Below are positions 12,495 to 20,609 of a stretch of DNA of 31,384 nt, piece by piece; positions within the stretch are counted from its first letter, which is position 1; each line of letters starts with the position of its first letter. Source of the stretch: a virus; IMG/VR virus record IMGVR_UViG_3300033148_007231, positions 1 to 31,384 of that record; one strand, given 5' to 3'. A program made the position numbers and the translations under genes. Below the pieces are notes generated by a model, which worked only from the letters and a program-made list of their open reading frames with translations, made no database searches and was not told where the DNA came from.

Positions 12495-13121
12495 ATGAGT
12501 TGGCGATTGCGAAGCCCGAAGACGCTCGTCGGTTACTGGCCGCTTAACGGTCACGCCGAGGACGTATCCGGCCACGGTCTACACGGTGAGTGGTTCGGGG
12601 CCGAAGCGTACGCGCCATTCCTCAAAAACTCGAGGCAAGCTGGGGATTTTGATGGGGCAGACACGTACGTCCAACTCCCGCTCGCGGCGGCGAACTTCAT
12701 GAACGGGCAGACGGCGTTTTCGGTGGCGTTCTGGTTTTTCGCGGATGCGCTACAGGGATCGTTATTTTCTTTCCGGGATGGTATCGACGACGGCGTTTTC
12801 ATTGACAACCTGGACGCCGTCGCGTTTCAAGTTAACGCCGTTGAATCCGCCTCCGGGTCGGTATCTATCGGGTCATGGAACCACGTTGCGGCAGTTAAGT
12901 TGGCTGCCGGAGTTCAATCGTTATACTTAAATGGTGACTTAGTTGACACCGATGACAGTAGCGCTGAGGTATTAGCCGTCGAGGGGGCTCCACGGATTGG
13001 AACCGACTACGACGGGAGCGGCGACTTCAATGGTCGCTTGGGTGACTTCCGCCTCTACAACGTCGCCCTTACCCAGGATGAAATCCTCACCCTGATGCGC
13101 GCACCCGTACCGACGTACTAG
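12495..13121 (+). CDS. LamG/concanavalin A-like protein 3 (208 aa)
   Basis: ATG 12495 follows AAGTAAGGGGATCGT. It opens with LVGYWPLNGHAEDVSGHGLH, a textbook LamG start (W-x-L-x-x-x-x-D-x-S-x-x-x-x-G). It continues with DFDGADTYVQLPLAA, FSVAFWFFADAL and GSWNHVAAVKLAAGVQSLYL, and closes with GRLGDFRLYNVALTQDEI. The domain fills the whole protein, so it is a stand-alone LamG unit, probably an adhesin-like virion decoration or a piece of a fibre complex. Confidence 0.9.
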   Translation: MSWRLRSPKTLVGYWPLNGHAEDVSGHGLHGEWFGAEAYAPFLKNSRQAGDFDGADTYVQLPLAAANFMNGQTAFSVAFWFFADALQGSLFSFRDGIDDGVFIDNLDAVAFQVNAVESASGSVSIGSWNHVAAVKLAAGVQSLYLNGDLVDTDDSSAEVLAVEGAPRIGTDYDGSGDFNGRLGDFRLYNVALTQDEILTLMRAPVPTY

Positions 13122-13136
13122 AAAGGCGTATGTTAC

Positions 13137-15221
13137 ATGATCGCACAGCAACCGCTCCTCACCCGACCGCACCTCACCGACGCCAGCCTCGTGTTGTCTG
13201 TCTTGAGTCCCCTTTCCGTGGGCGGTGTTCGGGACGCCTCCCCGGCCGGGAACGACGGCACGCTTCACGGTACCCCCACCTTCGAGCGCGGGGGTGGACT
13301 CACTCTTGATGGCGTCAGTGACCGGGTTGACTTCGGCGATATCGGCAACATCCAGGAAGTTTCGATGTGGGTGAAGCCGGCGACTGTGGCGGAACAACTC
13401 TTCCAGATTGACAACACCGTGTACATCCATCTAGTCGCTGGAACGATCACTTATAACAATCTGAATGAAGTGGCTACGTTCGTCAACGGCCAGCCGAGCA
13501 AGACGCTGGTCCCGGGCGAGTGGCAGCATGTGGTTTTCCAATTTGAGGTGGACGACGCCAACAACTTCGAGCTTGCATATGACGGTGCGAACTACGGGGC
13601 CTTGGGTGTCCGCGATCTCAGGGTTCGGACATCATGGTCGACGGCCGATGAAGTCTACCAGAATGCAGCACAACTCATGGTTGGGGTGCTGTTTTCATTC
13701 AACGGCTACGTCTATGCCGGCGTTTGCGACAACGTTGCGAACATCGGCAAGATATACCGCTCGGGGAATGGCGCGACGTGGACGCTCGTGTATTCCGCTC
13801 CGGCAGGCCACGAAGCTATCGAATCGGCATTCGTCTGGAACCACGAACTGTATATACCTGTCCATTCGTGGTCCGGCTCGGATTGCTTCCTCGCCCACAG
13901 CGCCGACGGTGTTACGTGGACCGAGGACGCCCCGCTCACGGATGAGCGGTACATCCGCGCCGGGACGATGTTCGGCGGGTATATGTATATGGTCGTGCGC
14001 AACCAGGACACCACACATCGGATCGTCCGAACGACCGACATGTCAACGCTCGAAACGGTCTACAACTCGACCGGCGGTTCGTGGGGAATTCACGCCTGGA
14101 CTGACGGCTACATCTACTGCGGTGATGAAGACAACGTGATTCGTTCGGCGGATGGGACGACGTGGGCCATCGTGGATGCCAACTATGGTATCGATAACGA
14201 CGATGTGCCGATGACGTTTGCCACGTTCAAGGGAAAACTCTACGCTGGTACGACCCACCACGGCCATATACTGAGCACGCCGGACGGGACGACATGGACA
14301 ACCGAAGCCGTCTATGCCTGGAACGATTCCATTCTCGACTTGGTCCCCATGGGCGACGTGCTGGTCGCCGCGTGCTACGGTTCGGTCGTGGGGGTGACGA
14401 ATGGTCTGCGGGGTTCAACAGACGGTTCGACGTGGAACCAGTACCTGGACGTCAATGGGGCTGGGATATTCTGCTGCTGCGATCACGGCGGGACGCTCTT
14501 CGCCGGAGCGCGGCTTGCCTCGGGCGCCACGATATACCGATGCAATTTGTCCCGACCCGTGTATGATTTCAATGCGGGCGTCCCGGATGGTAGTCTTGCA
14601 CTTCACCTCTTGAAGCATCAGAACGACCTCTCGCGCTTCGCGGTTACGTTCGGCAATGTGAACGGGGTCGTCCTGGGGCGCCAAATGGAATTCGACGGAA
14701 TCACGAACTACCTCCCCATGACGGTGGCGGACTGGCGGGGCTCCGACGAGGTCGGGACTATCTGCGCCTGGGTCACCCTCGACGCCATCGGGGCGTACCG
14801 GACCATCTTCGGTTCGTGCGATGAGGCCGCGGACATCAACAAGTTGCTTTTCTGGGTGACCGATGGGGGCTTGATCGCCGTTCAATCCGAGTCCGGGGGT
14901 GGGGGCCACAACAACATTCTGGGCTCGACCGTGTTGGGGGCGAACCGCTGGTACCATGTCGCGGTCGTCTCGGACGGTACGCAATACCTTCTCTACGTGA
15001 ACGGCGTTGCCGAGACACTGACCGTCAGTTCCGGAGACAACAATGGGTGCTGGCTGGCTGACGCCGCCAACAGAGATAGCGTCACGGTGGGGGTGCGCAG
15101 CAAGAACGCCGGACAAGATTACTACTTCAATGGTTCCATCAAAGACCTCCGCTACTACTCCGAGGCCAAGTCGGCGGATTGGATCGCCGATCTCTATAGG
15201 AAGACGAGGATTTTCTTCTGA
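13137..15221 (+). CDS. LamG - beta-propeller - LamG protein (694 aa), likely fibre/receptor-binding
   Basis: ATG 13137 follows AGAAAGGCGTATGTTAC. Residues about 15-190 are a LamG domain (LTLDGVSDRVDFGDIGNIQE, WQHVVFQF, LGVRDLRVRTSWSTADEVY). Residues about 190-510 hold several repeats ending in Asp-box-like strings (HSADGVTW, RSADGTTW, STPDGTTW, GSTDGSTW), which mark a sialidase/BNR-type beta-propeller. Residues 520-694 are a second LamG (MEFDGITNYLPM, NRWYHVAVVSDGTQYLLYVN, SIKDLRYYSEAKSADW). No sialidase Arg triad is evident, so binding is likelier than hydrolysis. It is the last and largest of the LamG series and the best candidate for a receptor-binding or glycan-binding virion protein. Confidence 0.85.
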   Translation: MIAQQPLLTRPHLTDASLVLSVLSPLSVGGVRDASPAGNDGTLHGTPTFERGGGLTLDGVSDRVDFGDIGNIQEVSMWVKPATVAEQLFQIDNTVYIHLVAGTITYNNLNEVATFVNGQPSKTLVPGEWQHVVFQFEVDDANNFELAYDGANYGALGVRDLRVRTSWSTADEVYQNAAQLMVGVLFSFNGYVYAGVCDNVANIGKIYRSGNGATWTLVYSAPAGHEAIESAFVWNHELYIPVHSWSGSDCFLAHSADGVTWTEDAPLTDERYIRAGTMFGGYMYMVVRNQDTTHRIVRTTDMSTLETVYNSTGGSWGIHAWTDGYIYCGDEDNVIRSADGTTWAIVDANYGIDNDDVPMTFATFKGKLYAGTTHHGHILSTPDGTTWTTEAVYAWNDSILDLVPMGDVLVAACYGSVVGVTNGLRGSTDGSTWNQYLDVNGAGIFCCCDHGGTLFAGARLASGATIYRCNLSRPVYDFNAGVPDGSLALHLLKHQNDLSRFAVTFGNVNGVVLGRQMEFDGITNYLPMTVADWRGSDEVGTICAWVTLDAIGAYRTIFGSCDEAADINKLLFWVTDGGLIAVQSESGGGGHNNILGSTVLGANRWYHVAVVSDGTQYLLYVNGVAETLTVSSGDNNGCWLADAANRDSVTVGVRSKNAGQDYYFNGSIKDLRYYSEAKSADWIADLYRKTRIFF

Positions 15222-15730
15222 TGGCGTATACGGTCACCGACTCCGACTGTCGTAAGATCGAGCGTGCTGTTCGCGCGCGCGCGTGGAAGATGAGAATTCC
15301 AAATCGATACCACGATGACATGGTTCAAGACGTGTTTTTACGAACGCTTGTGTGGGCGCAAGGACACGACGTATCCGTTAGTCCATTTCTTGGGCGGGTA
15401 TTCAAGTTTCTCGACTATCTGATTTGGCAAACAATTAGAGGGCGAACCAAGAGTTATCGAAAGAGTTCGATTCGGGTTTCGTATGTAGACGAGATGTCTT
15501 GGGTAGCGGGCGAAAAAAACAACTGCACCCAGGTTGAAGTGATTGACACATTGAACCGAGTGCTTCCGCTCCTTTCTTCAAGACAACGCAGAGTCATGCG
15601 TTTGTGGTCGTCGGGAATGACCACTACGTCGATTGGAGCAGCCATCGGCGTTACGAGACAACGGGCTCATCAAATTATTCAAGAATCCCAAGAACGCGTT
15701 TACGTTCGTTTGGGGGGCGCGGTTGTCTAA
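15221..15730 (+). CDS. Phage RNA polymerase sigma factor (sigma70/ECF-like, 169 aa)
   Basis: ATG 15221 overlaps the stop of the propeller gene (TGATG). Residues 29-47 (RYHDDMVQDVFLRTLVWAQG) are region 2.1-2.2 of sigma70-family factors. Residues 118-165 (LSSRQRRVMRLWSSGMTTTS then IGAAIGVTRQRAHQI) are region 4 with a helix-turn-helix. Regions 1 and 3 are absent, giving an ECF-like two-domain layout. It would redirect host RNA polymerase to phage promoters. Candidate targets are the two conserved elements at 2803-2830 and 20533-20561. Its codon use is more AT-rich than that of its neighbours. Confidence 0.85.
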   Translation: MAYTVTDSDCRKIERAVRARAWKMRIPNRYHDDMVQDVFLRTLVWAQGHDVSVSPFLGRVFKFLDYLIWQTIRGRTKSYRKSSIRVSYVDEMSWVAGEKNNCTQVEVIDTLNRVLPLLSSRQRRVMRLWSSGMTTTSIGAAIGVTRQRAHQIIQESQERVYVRLGGAVV

Positions 15731-17201
15731 GAAACGACTTCTAGTCGTAGACCCAAACGCTGATCATGGAACCAAGCGCAAGGCTGTTCTGCGGCTCATT
15801 CGTGCGCGCGCGGCTCGTAACCTGGAGGTGTTTACCCGGGCGTATCCCCCGGCCATGAACTACATCTTCGGAAACCATACCCTCAATATGATTCACACGC
15901 TGCAGAAGGTTAGCGAAGATGTTCAGCGTGGGATAAGTCGGTTTGTTTGCCTATGCATTCCGTTCCGACACGGCAAGAGCGATATAGCGAGCCGGACGTG
16001 GCCTGTATGGCACCTGGGGAATAACCCGGAGCACGAGTTCATGCAGGTGTCTTATAACCACGACCTCTCATCCGGGTTCAGTCGGTTCGTGCGCGGGCGT
16101 TTTCGGCAGACCGGTAACCTATGGGGGTTGGACATCGACCCCGAAAACAACCAGATCGACTCTTGGAGGATCGCCGACCACGCCGGGGCCTACCACGCCA
16201 CGAGCTTCGGGGGCACCGTGGCGGGTCGTGGTGCGCATGTGCTGGGTCTCGACGATTATTTCAAGGACCGCGAGACCGCGGAAAGCCGTCATATGCGCGA
16301 GAAGACTTGGGAAAGCTTCACGAACGACTTCATGACGCGTCGCGCCCCGGTGAGCGCGACGGTGATCACCGCGAACCGATGGCACGAAGACGATGTCGTC
16401 GGTCGAATCATTCAACTCAATGACCCGGCCTCCCCGAAGTATGACCCGCGATTTCCGAAGTTCGAAATCTTGCGTTACCCAGCGCAAAACGAAGACGGGT
16501 CGTGGCTGTTCTCTGAGCGATTCAGCGATCAATGGTATGAGTCGATGCAAACGACTCTTGGAACCTACGCTTGGGGGGCCATGGGGCAACAAGACCCGAA
16601 GCCGCGTCACGGCAAGCTCCTCCGCACCGATATGGTTCAAGTCGTGGACCCGTCGGAGTGGATTCGAATGCCTCTCGTGCAGAAGGCACGATGGAACAGG
16701 GGCTGGGACTTGGCGAGCACTCAGAAGGAAATCGCGCGCGACGACCCGGACGCGTCCGTGGGCACGCGCGCAGCCGTTGTAGACGACGAAAACGGGAATC
16801 AATGCATTCTCGTCGACGACGTCATACACGGACATTGGCGCGGGGACAAACGCAATCAAATCATCGTCGCATCCTCGACCAGGGACGGGGCGTCCACCGG
16901 AGTGATCATCGAAACTGTAGCCGGATATACTGACGCGTATGATATCGTGAGCAACGCGATTGCCGGGGCAGCAATCGTGAAGAAATTCGTACCGAAGAAC
17001 GACAAGGTCGCTCGGTCCGCGTACATCGAGCCGATATTCGAGGCCGGGCGCGTATTCATTAAACAAGCTGAGTGGAACGACGCTTGGCTAGATGAACTGA
17101 CTCGGTTCCCGGAAGGGACTCACGACGACCGCTACGACAGCCTCATAGCGGCGGTTCATGAGGCGTTGGCCCGAAAGGGCCAGATGTTCTTTAGTTTCTG
17201 A
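15723..17201 (+). CDS. terL: Terminase large subunit (492 aa)
   Basis: I choose the TTG at 15723, which overlaps the sigma-factor stop and follows GGGGGGCGCGG; the longer frame upstream is shadow of the sigma gene. The motor ATPase has Walker A PFRHGKS (80-86), Walker B VLGLDD (173-178) after AGRGAH, and the coupling block TVITANRWHEDDVVGRI. The C-terminal RNase H-like nuclease has WNRGWDLAST and the terminal HDDRYDSLIAAV acidic block. It packages DNA into the procapsid through the portal, encoded next. Size and motifs fit the common Terminase_6N/6C architecture. The start codon is the least certain part. Confidence 0.93.
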   Translation: MSKKRLLVVDPNADHGTKRKAVLRLIRARAARNLEVFTRAYPPAMNYIFGNHTLNMIHTLQKVSEDVQRGISRFVCLCIPFRHGKSDIASRTWPVWHLGNNPEHEFMQVSYNHDLSSGFSRFVRGRFRQTGNLWGLDIDPENNQIDSWRIADHAGAYHATSFGGTVAGRGAHVLGLDDYFKDRETAESRHMREKTWESFTNDFMTRRAPVSATVITANRWHEDDVVGRIIQLNDPASPKYDPRFPKFEILRYPAQNEDGSWLFSERFSDQWYESMQTTLGTYAWGAMGQQDPKPRHGKLLRTDMVQVVDPSEWIRMPLVQKARWNRGWDLASTQKEIARDDPDASVGTRAAVVDDENGNQCILVDDVIHGHWRGDKRNQIIVASSTRDGASTGVIIETVAGYTDAYDIVSNAIAGAAIVKKFVPKNDKVARSAYIEPIFEAGRVFIKQAEWNDAWLDELTRFPEGTHDDRYDSLIAAVHEALARKGQMFFSF

Positions 17202-17213
17202 GAGGAGCACGGG

Positions 17214-18626
17214 ATGGGTCTTCGTAACTGGTTGAAGCGCCGCAAGCAGATGAAATTTCAAACGGCGCTTCAAGAGTTCTTGGGTAAGGCGTCTGAAGAC
17301 CTCGCGGCTGAAGGTGGATGGAGCGTGGCCGGGAGTCTACTCAATACACGGGGCGATAGCCCGTGGACTACGTATAGCACGAGCGAGGCCGAAAACCTCT
17401 TTAACACTATGTCAATTATCTTTGCGTGCGTGAAGAAAATCGGGGACACGGCCCCGACCATCCCGTATACTGTAGTTTCCTACGACGCTGCCGGGGAACG
17501 CGTCGAACGCGCTGATCACCCATACCTCAAGGTCTTCGAGCGTCCCAACCAAGCCATGTCTTACTCAGAATTTCTCTACAACGTCGTCACCCACCTAGAA
17601 CTGACGGCCGAGAGCTACATTTGGAAGACTCGAAACCGGGCTGGGTTCGTGGACGGTCTATGGCCGTTCCCAACGAGTTGGATCACGATGGAGGTTGATC
17701 GCCAAGGTATACGGTCGCACTACCTCGTCCAGCGTGGGGACTACCGACAGGAAATTCCGCTCGATGATATGATCTACATTCATTACCCCGACCCGGCTAA
17801 CCCATACGCATCGGCCGGACCGACGCAAGCGTGCATCAGAGATACTCAGATAGATGAGGCTCGGGCCGAATACCTTATCGAGCTGCTCAACAACATGCAC
17901 ATCCCAGGGCCGATTCTTACGCAGAAGACGGGATGGACCGAACCCCAGATGGCGCAAGTTCGCCGTCTTCTCCGCGACAAGATCGGAAAAGGTAAGCGCG
18001 GTAGCCCGCTATTCATCGGCGGGGAAGGCGTGAGCGCAGATTACAAAAATCCGCTCGCAGACCTCGACTGGCCTGGGACAGCAGGTCTCGCTGAGACTCG
18101 GATTTGCTCTACGTTTGAGGTGCCACCGATCCTCATTCACCTTCGGTCCGGTCTTGAACGAGCGACGTATTCCAATTATGAAACGGCAAAAAAGACGTTC
18201 TACTCAGGCAAGATGACTTCGGTATCGCAGAAGGTCGCCGACGGGTTTAGCCTCGGTCTCCTCCACGCGGAGGGGGAAGAAGAGTTCTGGCTTGAGCCGG
18301 TTTTTGACGACGTTGCTGAAATGCAGGAGGATCAGGATTCCATTCACGAACGCGCCCGCGCCGACTGGCAGGTGGGTGGGTTGACGCTTGACGAGTTCCT
18401 TGAAAAAATCGGGACCGAGGTTGTTGGTGGGGAGGCCGGGAAGGTCCGCGTTCGTCCCGCGAACCTCGTAGAGTTTACCCCCGGGGAAGAACCCGATATT
18501 CCAGATACCATGCCCGAGGACGAAGACGTTGAGGACGTTGAAGACAATGAGCCCGCGCCGGAAGATGAAATCGATACCGAAGAAACCGTGGAGGACGAGG
18601 AGGTTGAAGATGGCGAGGGAAAGTAA
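17214..18626 (+). CDS. Portal protein, HK97 family (470 aa)
   Basis: ATG 17214 follows GAGAGGAGCACGGG, 12 bases after terL. The portal forms the dodecameric ring at the capsid vertex. Family marks are NTMSIIFACVKKIGDTAPTI, DHPYLKVFERPNQAMSYSEF, HLELTAESYIWKTRN, then the GGEGVSADYKNPLADLD region, TRICSTFEVPPILIHL and TYSNYETAKKTFY. The last 60 residues are a strongly acidic tail (PEDEDVEDVEDNEPAPEDEI), longer and more acidic than usual. Its end overlaps the next gene. Confidence 0.93.
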   Translation: MGLRNWLKRRKQMKFQTALQEFLGKASEDLAAEGGWSVAGSLLNTRGDSPWTTYSTSEAENLFNTMSIIFACVKKIGDTAPTIPYTVVSYDAAGERVERADHPYLKVFERPNQAMSYSEFLYNVVTHLELTAESYIWKTRNRAGFVDGLWPFPTSWITMEVDRQGIRSHYLVQRGDYRQEIPLDDMIYIHYPDPANPYASAGPTQACIRDTQIDEARAEYLIELLNNMHIPGPILTQKTGWTEPQMAQVRRLLRDKIGKGKRGSPLFIGGEGVSADYKNPLADLDWPGTAGLAETRICSTFEVPPILIHLRSGLERATYSNYETAKKTFYSGKMTSVSQKVADGFSLGLLHAEGEEEFWLEPVFDDVAEMQEDQDSIHERARADWQVGGLTLDEFLEKIGTEVVGGEAGKVRVRPANLVEFTPGEEPDIPDTMPEDEDVEDVEDNEPAPEDEIDTEETVEDEEVEDGEGK

Positions 18627-19443
18627 GATACAAGATCACATCGCCGTTTTTGGAATGGGGGTCGTTGGCGGCGCGTTTGTCAACACGCTCAAGCGACGGG
18701 AGTACGCCGGTCCCATTCTGATCCACGACCCGAAGAAGGGATATGAAATACGTCCGGAAGAACTCGCTCCGGTCAAAATCGCATTCGTGTGCGTTCCGAC
18801 CCCAACGGGTGTCGACGGGCGCCAAGACCTCTCGGTAGTTCAAGATGTGTTTAGGTTTCTCTGCGAAGCCAAGTGCGTGGGGTTCGCCGGGGTGGTTTGC
18901 ATTCGATCTACGGTAACGCCACTGAACGTTCGTATGCTTGAGCGTGGATACCCATTGGCATTTACGACGCTGCCTGAGTTCCTTACCGAACGCGACGCCT
19001 ATGAGGAATCCTTCGCTAGCCCGTTTCTCATCGTCGGGAGTTGTGGGAAGTACGCGGAGGTGCTTGCCCCATTCATCAACACTGTCTGGCCGGACTCAAA
19101 GGTGTTTTGGGTCACGCCAGCCGGGGCAATGATGATTAAGTACGCGATCAACGTCAATCTCGCCGTGCGAGTATCGACCATGAACGAACTCAAGGCTTAC
19201 TGGGATACTCACGGGGACGAACCGTGGGATCGAGTGGTGCCACCTGGGATTCGGCTGGATTGTAAGCGTCTTGGGGATAGTCACTTTGACGTTCCTGGGC
19301 CGGATGGAAAACGCGGCTTCGGTGGTAAATGCTTACCGAAGGACGTGCAAGCAATTGCTGTCGATAGTTTTCTTGAGGGTGTGCTGTGCGGGGCGCTCAG
19401 GGTAAACGCTTTCGTGAGGGAGGAAGACGATGCCAAACGGTGA
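18610..19443 (+). CDS. Short UDP-sugar (UDP-glucose/GDP-mannose-type) dehydrogenase
   Basis: ATG 18610 follows GACGAGGAGGTTGAAG and overlaps the portal stop by 17 bases; a longer frame upstream is portal shadow. NAD-binding GMGVVG (15-20), VPTPTGVDGRQDLSVVQ (63-79), IRSTVTPLN, TTLPEFLTERDAYE (119-132), Lys177 in the central helix (MMIKYAINVN) and the nucleophile GFGGKCLPKD (Cys241) are all present. This is the chemistry of UDP-glucose to UDP-glucuronate or of similar sugar-nucleotide oxidations. At 277 residues it stops soon after the catalytic cysteine and lacks most of the C-terminal UDP-binding domain of ordinary enzymes (roughly 390-440). It sits oddly between portal and MuF genes. Confidence 0.85.
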   Translation: MARESKIQDHIAVFGMGVVGGAFVNTLKRREYAGPILIHDPKKGYEIRPEELAPVKIAFVCVPTPTGVDGRQDLSVVQDVFRFLCEAKCVGFAGVVCIRSTVTPLNVRMLERGYPLAFTTLPEFLTERDAYEESFASPFLIVGSCGKYAEVLAPFINTVWPDSKVFWVTPAGAMMIKYAINVNLAVRVSTMNELKAYWDTHGDEPWDRVVPPGIRLDCKRLGDSHFDVPGPDGKRGFGGKCLPKDVQAIAVDSFLEGVLCGALRVNAFVREEDDAKR

Positions 19444-19600
19444 GGTCGAGGTAAAGACCGGGGAGATCAAGCACGCCGAGACCGCCGCGTGTCGCGCGTG
19501 TAAGGAACGGCATCCAATCAAGGAAATGACTGCAATTATGCGCGTCGGGAAGACGTGCTACTACCTCTGTCAAAAGTGCTCGCCGTGGAGTCAAGTCTAA
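19430..19600 (+). CDS. Small zinc-finger protein (56 aa)
   Basis: ATG 19430 has an excellent site (AGGGAGGAAGACG) and overlaps the dehydrogenase stop. The protein has CRAC at residues 21-24 and CYYLCQKC at 43-50, a likely four-cysteine zinc site (21, 24, 47, 50), with an acidic/basic N-terminus. Its stop directly precedes the start of the MuF gene (TAAATG). It resembles the small zinc ribbons of phage head modules of unknown role; an adaptor function in morphogenesis is inferred from location. Confidence 0.75.
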   Translation: MPNGEVEVKTGEIKHAETAACRACKERHPIKEMTAIMRVGKTCYYLCQKCSPWSQV

Positions 19601-20488
19601 ATGCCCGTCGCAGCCACGCAAACGGTTCAACGCCACCGCGCTAGGGCGGCAGACGCTTATCGCCCGGCGTATGAACGTGACCTTCGCCGTGTACTACGTA
19701 CCCAAACTAAGCGCACGGCCATGCGGGTAGCTGCTGGGGGGGCGGTTGACTTTCTCGCGAGCGCGTCGTCGCGCTGGGCTGGGGAACTCGCCCGCGTGAA
19801 GCGCAATCACATCTACGCCATGGTTCAAGCCGGATACGCGTGGGCGGGGCAGGAGTTTTGGAAGCCGCCCCCCAGCAAAGCGCTCAACCCTGGACCCGAA
19901 AAACCAATGAGCGCTACCGTCGGTGAAGGTGAAGAGTTTCTAATCACCGGGAGGTTCAAGGACATTGACCGATGGGTTGAGACGACTTCAGTATCGGAGA
20001 GCAAGACAAAGGCAAAGAAGTTAGAAAAACTTTTTGACAAGGCTTCAAAGAAACGTATTCGAATAACTCGTAAGGTATTCCAACCGACCGTTGGTATGGT
20101 ATCTGTGACATATACACGGGGAGTAACACCAGTTGAAATCGCTAAACAAATACTCAAGGGTGGTTACGCTTCGGATAAGGCCCGTTCCAAAATGCTCGCC
20201 CGCACCGGAGTCATTTGGGCGTTCAACGAAGGTGCGCAGCAGCGTTATCGAGCCGAAGGCGTCCAGGTTGAGGAGTGGCTCGTCACGAGTGACGACGCCC
20301 TCTGCCCGTACTGCGCGCAGTTTGATGGGGTGCGGGTTCCAATCGATAAATCGTTTGCCAGCGCGGGGGATCGCATCGAGGCCGAAAACCCCAGTACGGG
20401 TAAGCCGCAAGCGCTCAACGTCAAGTTTGAAGTTCAACATCCGCCGCTCCATCCGAACTGCAGGTGTAGCCTCATACCCGTTTTCTGA
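19601..20488 (+). CDS. MuF-like head morphogenesis protein (SPP1 gp7 type, 295 aa)
   Basis: ATG 19601 directly follows the previous stop. The C-terminal third (residues 203-295) has the MuF module: ARTGVIWAFNEGAQQRYRAE, then EEWLVTSDDALCPYCAQFDG and HPPLHPNCRCSLIPVF, with the conserved CPYC and final CRC cysteines. MuF proteins are minor head proteins ejected with DNA or acting at the portal; some carry toxins, but no extra toxin domain is seen here. The first 200 residues are helical with no recognised family. Order terL-portal-MuF-protease-capsid is typical. Confidence 0.88.
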   Translation: MPVAATQTVQRHRARAADAYRPAYERDLRRVLRTQTKRTAMRVAAGGAVDFLASASSRWAGELARVKRNHIYAMVQAGYAWAGQEFWKPPPSKALNPGPEKPMSATVGEGEEFLITGRFKDIDRWVETTSVSESKTKAKKLEKLFDKASKKRIRITRKVFQPTVGMVSVTYTRGVTPVEIAKQILKGGYASDKARSKMLARTGVIWAFNEGAQQRYRAEGVQVEEWLVTSDDALCPYCAQFDGVRVPIDKSFASAGDRIEAENPSTGKPQALNVKFEVQHPPLHPNCRCSLIPVF

Positions 20489-20532
20489 CTTGTCGGTCTA
20501 GGATCAGGAGGAAAAAAAAAACCTAAGAAATA

Positions 20533-20561
20533 CCTTTATGCCGTCCACCATTCCCCGATAC
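20533..20561 (+). promoter_or_regulatory. Conserved phage promoter-like element, copy 2
   Basis: CCTTTATG, 10 bases, then TTCCCCGATAC, followed by similar TTT/TTG/GGGG spacing to copy 1 at 2803-2830. Upstream of both copies lies AGGAGG followed by A-rich DNA. It is 48 bases before the protease start. The two tiny peptide frames opening at each ATG differ in register, so the conservation is at DNA or RNA level. Confidence 0.55.
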
Positions 20562-20609
20562 GTTTATTGAAGGGGTTTTTTCGAAGGGTTTGGGTTAGGG
20601 GTTATACTA

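Noticed and set aside
13137-15221. Sialidase enzyme
   Set aside because: Asp-box-like repeats are present but no arginine triad, Tyr/Glu pair or FRIP-type motif could be found; called a propeller only.
16119-17066. 315-codon minus-strand open frame opposite terL
   Set aside because: Shadow of terL, whose ATPase and nuclease motifs are clear on the plus strand.
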